DNA from: Paenibacillus_AB hodogayensis
GTDB lineage: Bacteria; Bacillota; Bacilli; Paenibacillales; NBRC-103111
Assembly (NCBI RefSeq): GCF_039536325.1
Contig: NZ_BAAAYO010000008.1
Coordinates: 496,001 to 560,000, forward strand
Length of the DNA: 64,000 nt
Reading direction: 5' to 3'
The notes beneath the pieces are model-generated. The model was not told the DNA's origin and did not search any database. It worked only from the letters and a program-made list of their open reading frames with translations. Positions 44,033-51,754 of this stretch are shown piece after piece. The translations under genes and the position numbers were made by a program. Each line of letters begins with the position of its first letter. Position 1 is the stretch's first letter.

Positions 44033-44220
44033 TAGAAATCCACTCCTTCGGATATGTACTGAAATAATACGACACTCCATACAAAATACCATAGTTCAAT
44101 CTCATTTTTTAGTGCTATTTTGTGACATATTAACTGCATAATCACGACATTCATTTGGTGCACCTGCGCAAACGCATGTCCTCTTTCCAGCCATTCCCAC
44201 CGCATACTCCGGACATAGAA

Positions 44221-44251
44221 ATAACCCGGTACGCCTATGGCGCCGGGTTAT
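44221..44251 (-). terminator. intrinsic terminator of galU
   Basis: Minus-strand ATAACCCGG pairs with CCGGGTTAT (9 bp) around a 13-nt loop, followed by TTCT. It lies 40 nt after the galU stop. The remaining gap to 44033 is AT-rich and holds no gene. Confidence 0.6.
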
Positions 44252-44292
44252 CGGTATTGCCGTATTGGGTTGTTTGCCCGCCCCCGGACGTT

Positions 44293-45183
44293 CTACTTCC
44301 CGTTCGACCAGCCTTGAACGAGCGAGGACAAATACCGTTGGACGTCGGCCCGCAAATCGTCTCGTCTCAACGCGTACTCGATCGTCGCTTCGATGTAGCC
44401 GAATTTGTCGCCGATGTCGTAACGTTTGCCTTCGATCGGGTAAGCGACCATCGGCTTGGCCGCGTTCAGTTGCCGGAGCGCGTCCGTCAGCTGAATCTCT
44501 CCGCCCCGCCCGGGCTGGCATTCCTCCAGCAGCCGGAAGATGTCCGGTTCGATGATGTAGCGGCCGATAACGGCCATATTGGACGGCGCGCTGCCGCGGT
44601 CCGGCTTCTCTACCAGATCGTCGATCCGGGGGTATGCGGCCGCGCCTACGATCGGGTTTGCCGGGGATATGATCCCGTATTTGCTGACGTCCTCCCAGGG
44701 CACCTGCTGCACGGCGATCACCGATGTGCGCTCCCGCTCGTACAGCTCGATCATCCGTTTCAGACAAGGCGGATCGGAGTCGATAATATCGTCCCCGAGC
44801 AGGACGGCGAACGGTTCGTCGCCGATAAATTTGCGCGCGCAGTGGACGGCATGGCCGAGCCCGAGCGGCTGCTTTTGCCGAATATAATGAATGTCCGCCA
44901 TATTGGAGATGTCCTGGACGATGCGCAGCAGATCCGAATTGCCCTTCTCCTCAAGCGTAGCCTCCAGCTCGACCGACTTGTCGAAATGATCCTCGATCGC
45001 GCGTTTGTTGCGTCCGGTCACGATAATGATGTCCTCGATCCCGGATTCGATCGCTTCCTCGATAATATATTGGATCGCCGGCTTGTCGACGATCGGCAGC
45101 ATTTCTTTGGGCTGCGCCTTCGTGGCAGGCAAAAAACGCGTACCGAGCCCGGCGGCGGGAATAATCGCTTTGCGTATTTTCAT
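44293..45183 (-). CDS. galU: UTP-glucose-1-phosphate uridylyltransferase
   Basis: Makes UDP-glucose for glycolipids, teichoic acids and exopolysaccharide. The 296-aa protein starts MKIRKAIIPAAGLGTRFLPATKAQPKEMLPIVDKP, the nucleotidyltransferase signature, and has LGHAVHCARKFIGDEPFAVLLGDDI near residue 105, with the metal-binding Asp. The ATG overlaps the PHP gene stop (ATGA), so the two are coupled. Third gene of LysR-PHP-galU. A second GalU paralogue elsewhere in the genome cannot be excluded. Confidence 0.95.
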   Translation of the reverse strand: MKIRKAIIPAAGLGTRFLPATKAQPKEMLPIVDKPAIQYIIEEAIESGIEDIIIVTGRNKRAIEDHFDKSVELEATLEEKGNSDLLRIVQDISNMADIHYIRQKQPLGLGHAVHCARKFIGDEPFAVLLGDDIIDSDPPCLKRMIELYERERTSVIAVQQVPWEDVSKYGIISPANPIVGAAAYPRIDDLVEKPDRGSAPSNMAVIGRYIIEPDIFRLLEECQPGRGGEIQLTDALRQLNAAKPMVAYPIEGKRYDIGDKFGYIEATIEYALRRDDLRADVQRYLSSLVQGWSNGK

Positions 45184-46049
45184 GTACTCCTGTGGCTCCT
45201 CTCATAATGAACGCTGGCGGCTTGCAGCTGCGCGACAACGGCTGCGTCCGCAGACCGGGCCCCTAGAGGCGCATGGAACACGACTCCGCCCCGGGAGCCG
45301 TGAAAGTCCGAGCCGGCCGTTACGATCAGTCCGTGCCGCTGCGCCATAGCCGCATAGTGCCGCTCCGTCTCGGGGGCATGATCGGAATGGTATGCCTCGA
45401 TGCCCTTCAAGCCGTAGTCGATCAGCCGCTGCACGAGCGCGTCGTCGTCATACAGTCCGGGGTGCGCAAGCACCGGCACGCCCCCCGCTTCCCTAATCCA
45501 GTCGATTGCCTCTTCCGGGCGGATGCGCGGAGGATTAACGTAAGCGGCAGCGCCGCTTGCCAAGTAACGGTCGAACGCTTCCTGCATATCCGCGACATAG
45601 CCTTTGGCCACCAGCACCGCGGCGATATGCGGCCTTCCTACCGTCTCGTCTCGGCCCGGCCGTTTCCGGGACTGCTCGAGCACCTCGTCCAGCGTGACGG
45701 ACAACCCGAGTTCTCCCAGTTTGTCGAGAATCATGGCGTTGCGCAAATCCCGCGTCTCCCTTAGCTGCTCCAGCCGTTCGCGAAACAGCGCGTCCTCCGT
45801 ATCGATATAGTAGCCGAGCACATGAATGTCCCGTCCCCCGGATACCGTGCTGATTTCCACGCCGGGCACAACCTCGACTTCGAGCTTGCGCCCTTCCTCG
45901 ACCGCCTCGGCGACGCCGGCGACAGTGTCATGGTCGGTAATGGCCAAGCCGTCCAGACCGGCCTCCTGCGCCAGACGAACGTTCACCGCAGGCGCGTTCG
46001 TACCGTCGGATGCCGTCGTATGCGAATGCAGATCATACCGTCGAGCCAC
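45180..46049 (-). CDS. PHP-domain phosphoesterase, TrpH/YciV type
   Basis: A 289-aa PHP-fold hydrolase. The metal ligands lie in YDLHSHTTASDG at residue 5, ITDHDTVAG near 33, and DFHG near 240, with HPGLYDD near 190. E. coli YciV/RNase AM of this family removes nucleotides from RNA 5' ends or hydrolyses 3',5'-bisphosphates, but the substrate here is not known. The start is GTG at 46049 with GGGGGAG at 5 nt, downstream of the LysR gene by 53 nt. The longer frame upstream overlaps LysR without family similarity. Confidence 0.88.
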   Translation of the reverse strand: MARRYDLHSHTTASDGTNAPAVNVRLAQEAGLDGLAITDHDTVAGVAEAVEEGRKLEVEVVPGVEISTVSGGRDIHVLGYYIDTEDALFRERLEQLRETRDLRNAMILDKLGELGLSVTLDEVLEQSRKRPGRDETVGRPHIAAVLVAKGYVADMQEAFDRYLASGAAAYVNPPRIRPEEAIDWIREAGGVPVLAHPGLYDDDALVQRLIDYGLKGIEAYHSDHAPETERHYAAMAQRHGLIVTAGSDFHGSRGGVVFHAPLGARSADAAVVAQLQAASVHYERSHRST

Positions 46050-46102
46050 TAGCTTCTCCCCCGTCCTCCGTAATGAATGTACAGGCGAACATGCAATGCC
46101 GC

Positions 46103-47014
46103 CTACAGCCATGCCTTCAAATCGCGTTCCCGCAAAAAGGTCAAAAACGTGACCGCCGAAATCGGCAGCAGCGCCGCCTCCAGATAGATGGAATAGAAAT
46201 GTCTGGTAAACGTAAGCCCTTCAATCGGCTTGACCTTGAAAATGCCCAGCGCCGTCTCGTGCCGAACCGCCGTCGGCGATAGGAGCGTTATGCCGAGCCC
46301 CGCTTCGACGGCCGACTTGATCGCTCCCGTGCTGCCCAGCTCCATGACGATCCGCAGCCGGTCCGCACCGAAGCCGACCCGCTGCAGCTCCTGCTCCATC
46401 ACCTGGCGCGTCCCCGAGCCCTGCTCGCGCAGAATGAACGGAAACTGCTGCACGTCGTCGATCGTGATTCGCTCCCGGTCTGCCAGCGGGTGTTCCGAGG
46501 GGACGATCAACAGCAATTCGTCGTTCAGGACGACCTCGGTCCTTACGTCGGGATGGTGGATCGGCGCCTCGACAAGACCGAAGGTCAGCTGGTGATTGAA
46601 GATTTCCTCGAGAATTTGCGTCGTGTTCATGACCTTTAAACTGACGGAAATACTCGGATATTCTTTGCCGAACGGTCCGAGCAGTCTGGGCAGTATATAT
46701 TCGCCGATCGTCAAGCTGGCCCCGAGCTGAAGTCTTCCTTCCAGCATATGGGTAAACTTGGACATCGCGATATCCGTATCCTTGATCAGATCGATGCTTC
46801 GCTTGGCAAAAGGCAGCAGCGTCCGGCCCGCCTCGGTCAGATCGATCCGTTTGGTAGAGCGATGAAACAGCTTCGTGCCAAAGTAATCCTCGAGCGACTG
46901 CACCTGCATCGTCACGGCAGGCTGCGTCATATGGAGCGCTTGGGCCGCCATCGAGAAGCTGCCCTTCTCCGCCACTGTATAGAAGATATGCAGCTGATGA
47001 AAATTTAAAGCCAT
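46103..47014 (-). CDS. LysR-family transcriptional regulator
   Basis: A 303-aa regulator, closest in style to CysL/YwfM-type LysR proteins. The N-terminal winged helix-turn-helix reads FHQLHIFYTVAEKGSFSMAAQALHMTQPAVTMQVQSLE; residues about 90-300 are the periplasmic-binding-type effector domain. The start at 47014 has AAGGGCGGGG upstream. It precedes the PHP and galU genes on the same strand. Its ligand cannot be deduced. Confidence 0.9.
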   Translation of the reverse strand: MALNFHQLHIFYTVAEKGSFSMAAQALHMTQPAVTMQVQSLEDYFGTKLFHRSTKRIDLTEAGRTLLPFAKRSIDLIKDTDIAMSKFTHMLEGRLQLGASLTIGEYILPRLLGPFGKEYPSISVSLKVMNTTQILEEIFNHQLTFGLVEAPIHHPDVRTEVVLNDELLLIVPSEHPLADRERITIDDVQQFPFILREQGSGTRQVMEQELQRVGFGADRLRIVMELGSTGAIKSAVEAGLGITLLSPTAVRHETALGIFKVKPIEGLTFTRHFYSIYLEAALLPISAVTFLTFLRERDLKAWL

Positions 47015-47070
47015 GCCGACCCCGCCCTTTCTACTAGATACTGTAAAGGAACCGACGGCGCTTTGCAACA

Positions 47071-47103
47071 AAACAAAAAACATGCGGCTTACGCACGCAT
47101 GCT
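47071..47103 (-). terminator. intrinsic terminator of the 145-residue protein gene
   Basis: Minus-strand CATGCG pairs with CGCATG (6 bp, 9-nt loop) and is followed by TTTTTTGTTTTG. It starts 24 nt after the gene's stop codon. Confidence 0.6.
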
Positions 47104-47124
47104 TTGGGAGGTTCCGTTATCGGA

Positions 47125-47562
47125 TTATTTCCGCTTGCGGCTGTTCTTGATCAAGGTCATTCTCCGGGAATGTCTGAGCCAGGAATAGTACGATTTCAGA
47201 TCGCGAAGCTCGATCACTTCCGACATGCGCCCGAGGAACGTGACGATAATCATTTTGTGGAGCGGATTGCCGGCAATATCGAATTCGTTCTCGATAATCG
47301 AAAACTCAGCGACCATCACCAAATCTTCCTCAATGACGTAAACGTCCTTTTCATTCTTATAATAAGGCTTGACTTGCTCCTTCTTCAACCGGTCCCACAG
47401 GAATGCGCAAATGTCTTCAAAACCGGTCTTCTCGCTCTCCACGCGATCGATCCAGCGGGATCGGGCATGATTCGTAATAATGATGTCAGCCACTTTTTTG
47501 TCCCCGAGAACAACGTAAAACGGTTCGTACGTGCTCCACCGGTCCATAATTTTATCCTTCAT
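47125..47562 (-). CDS. uncharacterised 145-residue protein
   Basis: I do not recognise this gene. It encodes a soluble mixed alpha/beta protein beginning MKDKIMDRWSTYEPFYVVL, with a charged middle (VADIIITNHARSRWIDRVES) and a basic C-terminus ending KNSRKRK. There is no signal peptide or membrane helix. It has a good promoter (47625-47653), an AAAGGGG ribosome binding site and its own terminator, so it is a real monocistronic gene. Its base composition and codon use are noticeably more AT-rich than the neighbours. A nucleic-acid role is suggested only by the basic tail and should be treated as a guess. Confidence 0.8.
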   Translation of the reverse strand: MKDKIMDRWSTYEPFYVVLGDKKVADIIITNHARSRWIDRVESEKTGFEDICAFLWDRLKKEQVKPYYKNEKDVYVIEEDLVMVAEFSIIENEFDIAGNPLHKMIIVTFLGRMSEVIELRDLKSYYSWLRHSRRMTLIKNSRKRK

Positions 47563-47624
47563 AATCCCAACCCCTTTCCTACTCGAATTAGGCCTTATTA
47601 CCTATGTACAATGAAGTTAACTTT

Positions 47625-47653
47625 ATTTTACTCGATCTTTAATATTTTTCCAA
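47625..47653 (-). promoter_or_regulatory. sigma-A promoter of the 145-residue protein gene
   Basis: Minus-strand TTGGAA (47653-47648), a 17-bp spacer and TAAAAT (47630-47625) match a vegetative promoter. The surrounding 150 bp is AT-rich. Confidence 0.6.
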
Positions 47654-47717
47654 ATGGAATATGCCCCATTTTGACAAATTTAGACGCCCGATTCGTACGC
47701 GCGAAATTTATTAAAAT

Positions 47718-47756
47718 CATGCCGTTCGCAGGCTAGGCAACGAGCGGAACGGCATG
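47718..47756 (-). terminator. intrinsic terminator of ylbG
   Basis: Minus-strand CATGCCGTT pairs with AACGGCATG (9 bp) with an inner CGC/GCG, followed by ATTTTAATAAATTT. It lies about 63 nt after the ylbG stop. Confidence 0.6.
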
Positions 47757-47818
47757 GTATAATGAATGGTTGCTCTGTATATATTGTTAAATGAATCTTT
47801 CCGCTTGGCAGTGGAAGG

Positions 47819-48079
47819 TCACGTGTACAGATTCGCTTTATCCGGTACGTTGCTATTATATTCCGTCTTAATCTCATTGCGGAACGACCGCTCTATTTTT
47901 TTTACGAACGGATATTTCTGAATCGTTTTTGTCGCCTCGTCGGCTTTGTCGGCATTGACGTACAAGACGACATAGTGCATCCTCTTGGAGACGTAATGAA
48001 TAGTTCCGAACTTCTCGAGCTGCTTCGTCTGCTTCAAATCGGATACCCATAATATAAGGCCGGTACGCTGCGGGTACAT
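47819..48079 (-). CDS. ylbG: YlbG family protein (DUF2129)
   Basis: A small (86 aa) Bacillales protein of unknown function. It shares the Bacillus YlbG pattern: a FGTIHYVSKRMHYVVLYVNADKA centre and a YPFVKKIERSFRNEIKTEY motif toward the end. AAAGGAGAG precedes the ATG. In B. subtilis ylbG is adjacent to ylbF, but here an asparaginase gene on the opposite strand separates them. Confidence 0.9.
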   Translation of the reverse strand: MYPQRTGLILWVSDLKQTKQLEKFGTIHYVSKRMHYVVLYVNADKADEATKTIQKYPFVKKIERSFRNEIKTEYNSNVPDKANLYT

Positions 48080-48149
48080 CTTCTCTTCTCTCCTTTCTCT
48101 TTCTTATCTCAAATAAAACCGGCTGCCCTGTCCGGACAGGAGTGATGTT

Positions 48150-49157
48150 ATGAACAAAGCGGAATTGCTGGCCCGCGTCAACCGCGGTCCTTTGACCGAA
48201 TCGGTCCATACCGGCCATATTGCCGTCGTCGACGGCTCCGGAACCCTACTCGCGGGTGTCGGCGACCCCGAAGCCCTCATCTTCGCCAGATCGGCGGCCA
48301 AGCCTTTGCAGGCCGTACCCGTGGTGGCAAGCGGAGCTGCGGACAAGTTCGGCTTCAGCGGCGAGCAGATCGCCCTCATGTGCGCCTCGCACAACGGCGA
48401 GCCCGAACACGTCGAGGCTGCGGCCGACATGCTGCGCAAGCTCGGCTTATCGGGAGAGGCGCTGCTATGCGGCCCCCACTACCCGTATCACGAGCCCACG
48501 GCCGACCGGATGAAGCGCCAGGGCATCGAGCCTTCGCGGCTGCATAACAACTGCTCCGGCAAACATGCCGGGATGTTGGCGCTGGCGCGGATGACCGGGG
48601 CGACCGCCGAAGACTACGATTCGCCGGACCATCCGGTGCAGCAAACGATGCTGCGCGCCGTAGCCGGGCTGGCTGGCATGCCGCACGACCGGATCGCGCT
48701 CGGCATCGACGGCTGCGGCGTGCCCGTCTTCGGCTTGCCGCTCGGGCAGCTGGCCCGCGCCTTCGCCGCTCTCGGTACGCCGGACCGTCTGGACGAGCGG
48801 CAGGCGAACGCTTGCCGCTCCATCGTGAAGGCCATCCGCTCATATCCCAAATATATCGCCGGCGACGATCGTTTCGATACGCACCTGATTCGGGCAACCG
48901 GGGGACGGATCGTCGGCAAAATGGGCGCGGAAGGCGTCTTCGCGGCAACCGTACCCGGACAAAACGCCGCCCTCGCCGTCAAAATTGCCGACGGATCTGC
49001 GCGCGCGTTGTACGCCGTCGTTGTGGAAGCGCTTTTCCAGTTGCAATGGCTGGAGCCCGACGAGCTGGCCGTCCTCGAACCGTTTCATCAACCGCCGATA
49101 CGGAACTGGAGCGGCCGGCAGGTCGGTTCCATTGCAACCGACTTCCGGCTGGTGTGA
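48150..49157 (+). CDS. L-asparaginase II family protein
   Basis: A 335-aa member of the asparaginase II family (PF06089), not the classical type I/II enzyme. ARSAAKPLQAVPVVASGAADKFGF near residue 50, CASHNGEPEHVEAA near 75, and LHNNCSGKHAGMLALARM near 132 are the family signatures, with the catalytic Ser-Gly-Lys motif. It would hydrolyse asparagine to aspartate and ammonia in the cytoplasm. CAGGAGTG lies 5 nt before the ATG, in a short divergent region shared with ylbG. Its position between ylbG and ylbF looks secondary. Confidence 0.88.
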   Translation: MNKAELLARVNRGPLTESVHTGHIAVVDGSGTLLAGVGDPEALIFARSAAKPLQAVPVVASGAADKFGFSGEQIALMCASHNGEPEHVEAAADMLRKLGLSGEALLCGPHYPYHEPTADRMKRQGIEPSRLHNNCSGKHAGMLALARMTGATAEDYDSPDHPVQQTMLRAVAGLAGMPHDRIALGIDGCGVPVFGLPLGQLARAFAALGTPDRLDERQANACRSIVKAIRSYPKYIAGDDRFDTHLIRATGGRIVGKMGAEGVFAATVPGQNAALAVKIADGSARALYAVVVEALFQLQWLEPDELAVLEPFHQPPIRNWSGRQVGSIATDFRLV

Positions 49158-49184
49158 CAGCCGTTCTTCAACGCTTACGCAAGC

Positions 49185-49215
49185 TTCGCTCCCGCCGCCC
49201 GAAGGCGGCGGCGAA
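49185..49215. other. strong hairpin between convergent genes
   Basis: CCGCCGCC-CGAA-GGCGGCGG is a perfect 8-bp stem with a tetraloop, extended by flanking TTCG/CGAA with a small bulge. It lies between the convergent asparaginase and ylbF stops. No U-tract follows, so it is only a possible terminator. Confidence 0.4.
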
Positions 49216-49229
49216 CGATTGCGGCTCGC

Positions 49230-49682
49230 TTACCCGCAGCTGCTGCAGCCTCCGCTGCAGCCCCCAGCCCCGCAGCTGCCGCCTGTCGGCAGTGGGTTGT
49301 TGCTAGGAACTTTGATCGTATCCGAAACGGCATGCGCGATCGTCTCGGACACCGTGTACAGCAAGTCGTCGAGACGGGCTTCCGCCTCCTTGTAGCGCCG
49401 TACGGCCTCGAACCGGTCGAGCGCCGCCTGCGCTTTATTGACAATATCCAAAGCAGCGTGATAATCCGGGTGAAAGTGCCCGAACCTCTCGCATTCCTCG
49501 AAAGCGAGCTTCGCTTTGGCGAAAGCCGCAACGGCATTCTGGATTTCGGAATCGCGTTCCACGGCGTTTTTCCATTGCTTATATTCCGCCACTTCCGCGG
49601 AGCTGTTGATCATGTCTCCGACTTCGTACGCCTGCATGAGCAAATGCGTCATATCAAGCGTCTGGGTCTCCGTCATGCTCAT
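49230..49682 (-). CDS. ylbF: YlbF/YmcA family regulator with cysteine-rich C-terminus
   Basis: A 150-aa all-alpha protein of the YlbF/YmcA family. In B. subtilis, YlbF, YmcA and YaaT (Ric proteins) form a complex with 4Fe-4S clusters that promotes RNase Y-dependent mRNA maturation and affects competence, biofilm and sporulation. This one ends in a tail with five cysteines (CGAGGCSGGCSSCG), likely cluster ligands. The start is ATG at 49682 with GGAGG 11 nt upstream; TTG at 49703 is an alternative. It is 29 nt after the helicase-associated gene, on the same strand, so it may be co-transcribed. Confidence 0.88.
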   Translation of the reverse strand: MSMTETQTLDMTHLLMQAYEVGDMINSSAEVAEYKQWKNAVERDSEIQNAVAAFAKAKLAFEECERFGHFHPDYHAALDIVNKAQAALDRFEAVRRYKEAEARLDDLLYTVSETIAHAVSDTIKVPSNNPLPTGGSCGAGGCSGGCSSCG

Positions 49683-49711
49683 ATCATGTCCGGCCTCCTT
49701 CAATGCCGGGA

Positions 49712-51754
49712 CTAATCATTGATTCCCGGCAGAATGAGCTGCATTTCCTCCCACTGGTCCGGCAGCAGTCGCACTTCCTCCGCTTGTCCGAAGCACGTTA
49801 CCGCCCAGTCTTCGCGGATGCCGTCTAGCCGCAGCGGAATAAGATCGCGATCGGCGCCCGCGATGCGCAGGCGAAGTCCCGCTTTCCATTCCAGCGCTTT
49901 CTGTATCATCTGCTTGCGGGTCGAGACGTGGTAGGTCCTGCAGTCTTTCAGCCACATCGGCGGAATTTCCTGCAGACCGGGGTACACGTCCTCGATTAAA
50001 GGAAATTTGCGCTCACTATCATAATACTGCACAGTTGCCTTCGAGTAAATAAGCCCTTTCGCTGGAGCCGTCCCACCGCCCCGCATCGCCGTCGCATCGC
50101 CGGGGACGGCTACAGGGGACGCCGCTTCCACCGCTGGCAGCTCCGCCTTCACCGAGGCCTCCGTACCCGGCTTGCGCCCGCCCGGGCTGTAGCCGCTGCG
50201 GACAAGCAGCGCGCGCAGCTCCTCGACCTTGTCGGAGCGGACGAGCCAAGCCGTCGGTCCAAGCTGTTCCTCCAGAAGGGCGGCAAGCCGTTCGTCGGCA
50301 TAAATCGCCTTTGCCGCCGCCTCGTCGCGCAGCTTGAGCACGACCGCCGGGACGAGGCGGAGCTGGGAATGCCGTTCCCCCCACTGGGCGATCGCCTCTC
50401 TTACATTTTCGGGCAGGCCGTATTTGGCATGCCGCTGCAAAAACAAGGCTATTCCTTCCGCTGATCTTCCTTGCTCCAGAGCCCGCAACACGGTTTCCCG
50501 CGTAATCCGGTATACGGCGACGTGCTCGTGCCTGACCCGCTCGGCGATCATTTCCAACTCCCAGCGGACGGGATACGAGCAATCCGGCAGGACGATCAGC
50601 TCAAAGTCGGGCTGTACGAACAAAGCCGGACGCGTCCCGGTAGACTCGGACTCGGATACCGGAGACAAATCCGCTGCATTTCCGGCGGCCCCCAAGACTT
50701 CGGAGTCCGGTTGCACCGCACCCGGCTTGCGTATCCAGCGGAACAGCTTGTCCCCGTCCGCAGCTTCACCCGTTTCCGCCCAGCCCCAGGCGGCCAGCGC
50801 GGTCGCGCGTTCGTGAAGCCGTTCGGCCAAGCGGGGTTCCGCAGTGCCTTTCGGGTCGGACGGAACGACGCCTGCGTCGATCAGTTGCTTCGCCGTTTTG
50901 CCGAGAGAAACCCAGCTTTCCTCGGGCACCTGCTCCAGCAGAGCCTCGCCGTGTTGAACGGCAGACTCGGAAATTCGGTTCGCCTCTTTCCAGCAGGCGT
51001 ACAACGCCGCATTCATCGACGACTCCGAACGGGCCAGCCATTCGTCCAGCTTTCCGGACTGCACCGCGATCCGTTCTCCCTCCTTGTCCAGTAAACCGAG
51101 CTTGTACGCGGTCATGCACAGGAAGTCGGCTGCCGCGGAGCCGTAGAGCGGCTTGGCGCCGGCGCCCGCTGCCGCAAGCTCCTCGTCGCGCACCGCCACG
51201 ACGGCGGCGAGCTTTCCGGCATGCCTTTTGTGCATCCCGCCCTTTTGCGTAACGGCAACATCTTCTCTGGCTAGGTAGGACAAAACGAACAGCAAATGCG
51301 CGGCGATAGCCGGGCGGTAGGGCGAATCGGCTGCAACGTCCGGCCCGACGTACCCGAGCGCGGCTCCGTCCAACGGAAGCAGCAGTCGACCCCATAAAGG
51401 AAGCGCCTCTTCCGGCACGATATAGTCCGGCTCCCCCCAATTGCGGCGAACCGCAAACACGATGCCTCTGCGGATGAGACGGATCAAGCCGACCTTCATC
51501 GCCGCGCCCGAGAGCAGCTTGTAGCCCGCCCTCTCCAGCTTGGCCCATTCGAACGGCTCGCAGCCGAAGCGCTGCACGATAAGCGTCAGCGTCCGCCGCT
51601 CCAGCTCGTACAGCGCCCCTTCCAGCTTGCCGATCGCATCGGGCGATCCGAGCAGCACGGCCAGCCTTTCCCCCTGTCCGTGCCAGCCGTTGAAGCGAGC
51701 AATCTCTTCGCACAGGGAGACGTTCATTCCTTCCGTCAGCTCCGCGAGCTTCAT
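49712..51754 (-). CDS. helicase-associated domain protein, partner of XPB-type helicase
   Basis: A 680-aa protein with no nuclease or ATPase motif. The N-terminal 130 residues look like winged-helix repeats (ELERRTLTLIVQRFG, GLIRLIRRGIVFAVRRNWGE). Residues about 375-525 (RPALFVQPDFELIVLPD...SDKVEELRALLVRSGY) match the helicase C3/XPB N-terminal-like domain (PF13625), followed by a Pro/Ala/Thr-rich linker (526-565) and a C-terminal beta-rich domain ending LPGIND. Its ATG overlaps the XPB stop codon by four bases (ATGA), so the two are made together and probably bind each other. Function in bacteria is not established. Confidence 0.82.
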   Translation of the reverse strand: MKLAELTEGMNVSLCEEIARFNGWHGQGERLAVLLGSPDAIGKLEGALYELERRTLTLIVQRFGCEPFEWAKLERAGYKLLSGAAMKVGLIRLIRRGIVFAVRRNWGEPDYIVPEEALPLWGRLLLPLDGAALGYVGPDVAADSPYRPAIAAHLLFVLSYLAREDVAVTQKGGMHKRHAGKLAAVVAVRDEELAAAGAGAKPLYGSAAADFLCMTAYKLGLLDKEGERIAVQSGKLDEWLARSESSMNAALYACWKEANRISESAVQHGEALLEQVPEESWVSLGKTAKQLIDAGVVPSDPKGTAEPRLAERLHERATALAAWGWAETGEAADGDKLFRWIRKPGAVQPDSEVLGAAGNAADLSPVSESESTGTRPALFVQPDFELIVLPDCSYPVRWELEMIAERVRHEHVAVYRITRETVLRALEQGRSAEGIALFLQRHAKYGLPENVREAIAQWGERHSQLRLVPAVVLKLRDEAAAKAIYADERLAALLEEQLGPTAWLVRSDKVEELRALLVRSGYSPGGRKPGTEASVKAELPAVEAASPVAVPGDATAMRGGGTAPAKGLIYSKATVQYYDSERKFPLIEDVYPGLQEIPPMWLKDCRTYHVSTRKQMIQKALEWKAGLRLRIAGADRDLIPLRLDGIREDWAVTCFGQAEEVRLLPDQWEEMQLILPGIND

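Noticed and set aside
49185..49215. Perfect GGCGGCGG/CCGCCGCC hairpin considered as a standard terminator.
   Set aside because: No U-tract on either strand; kept only as a structural feature.
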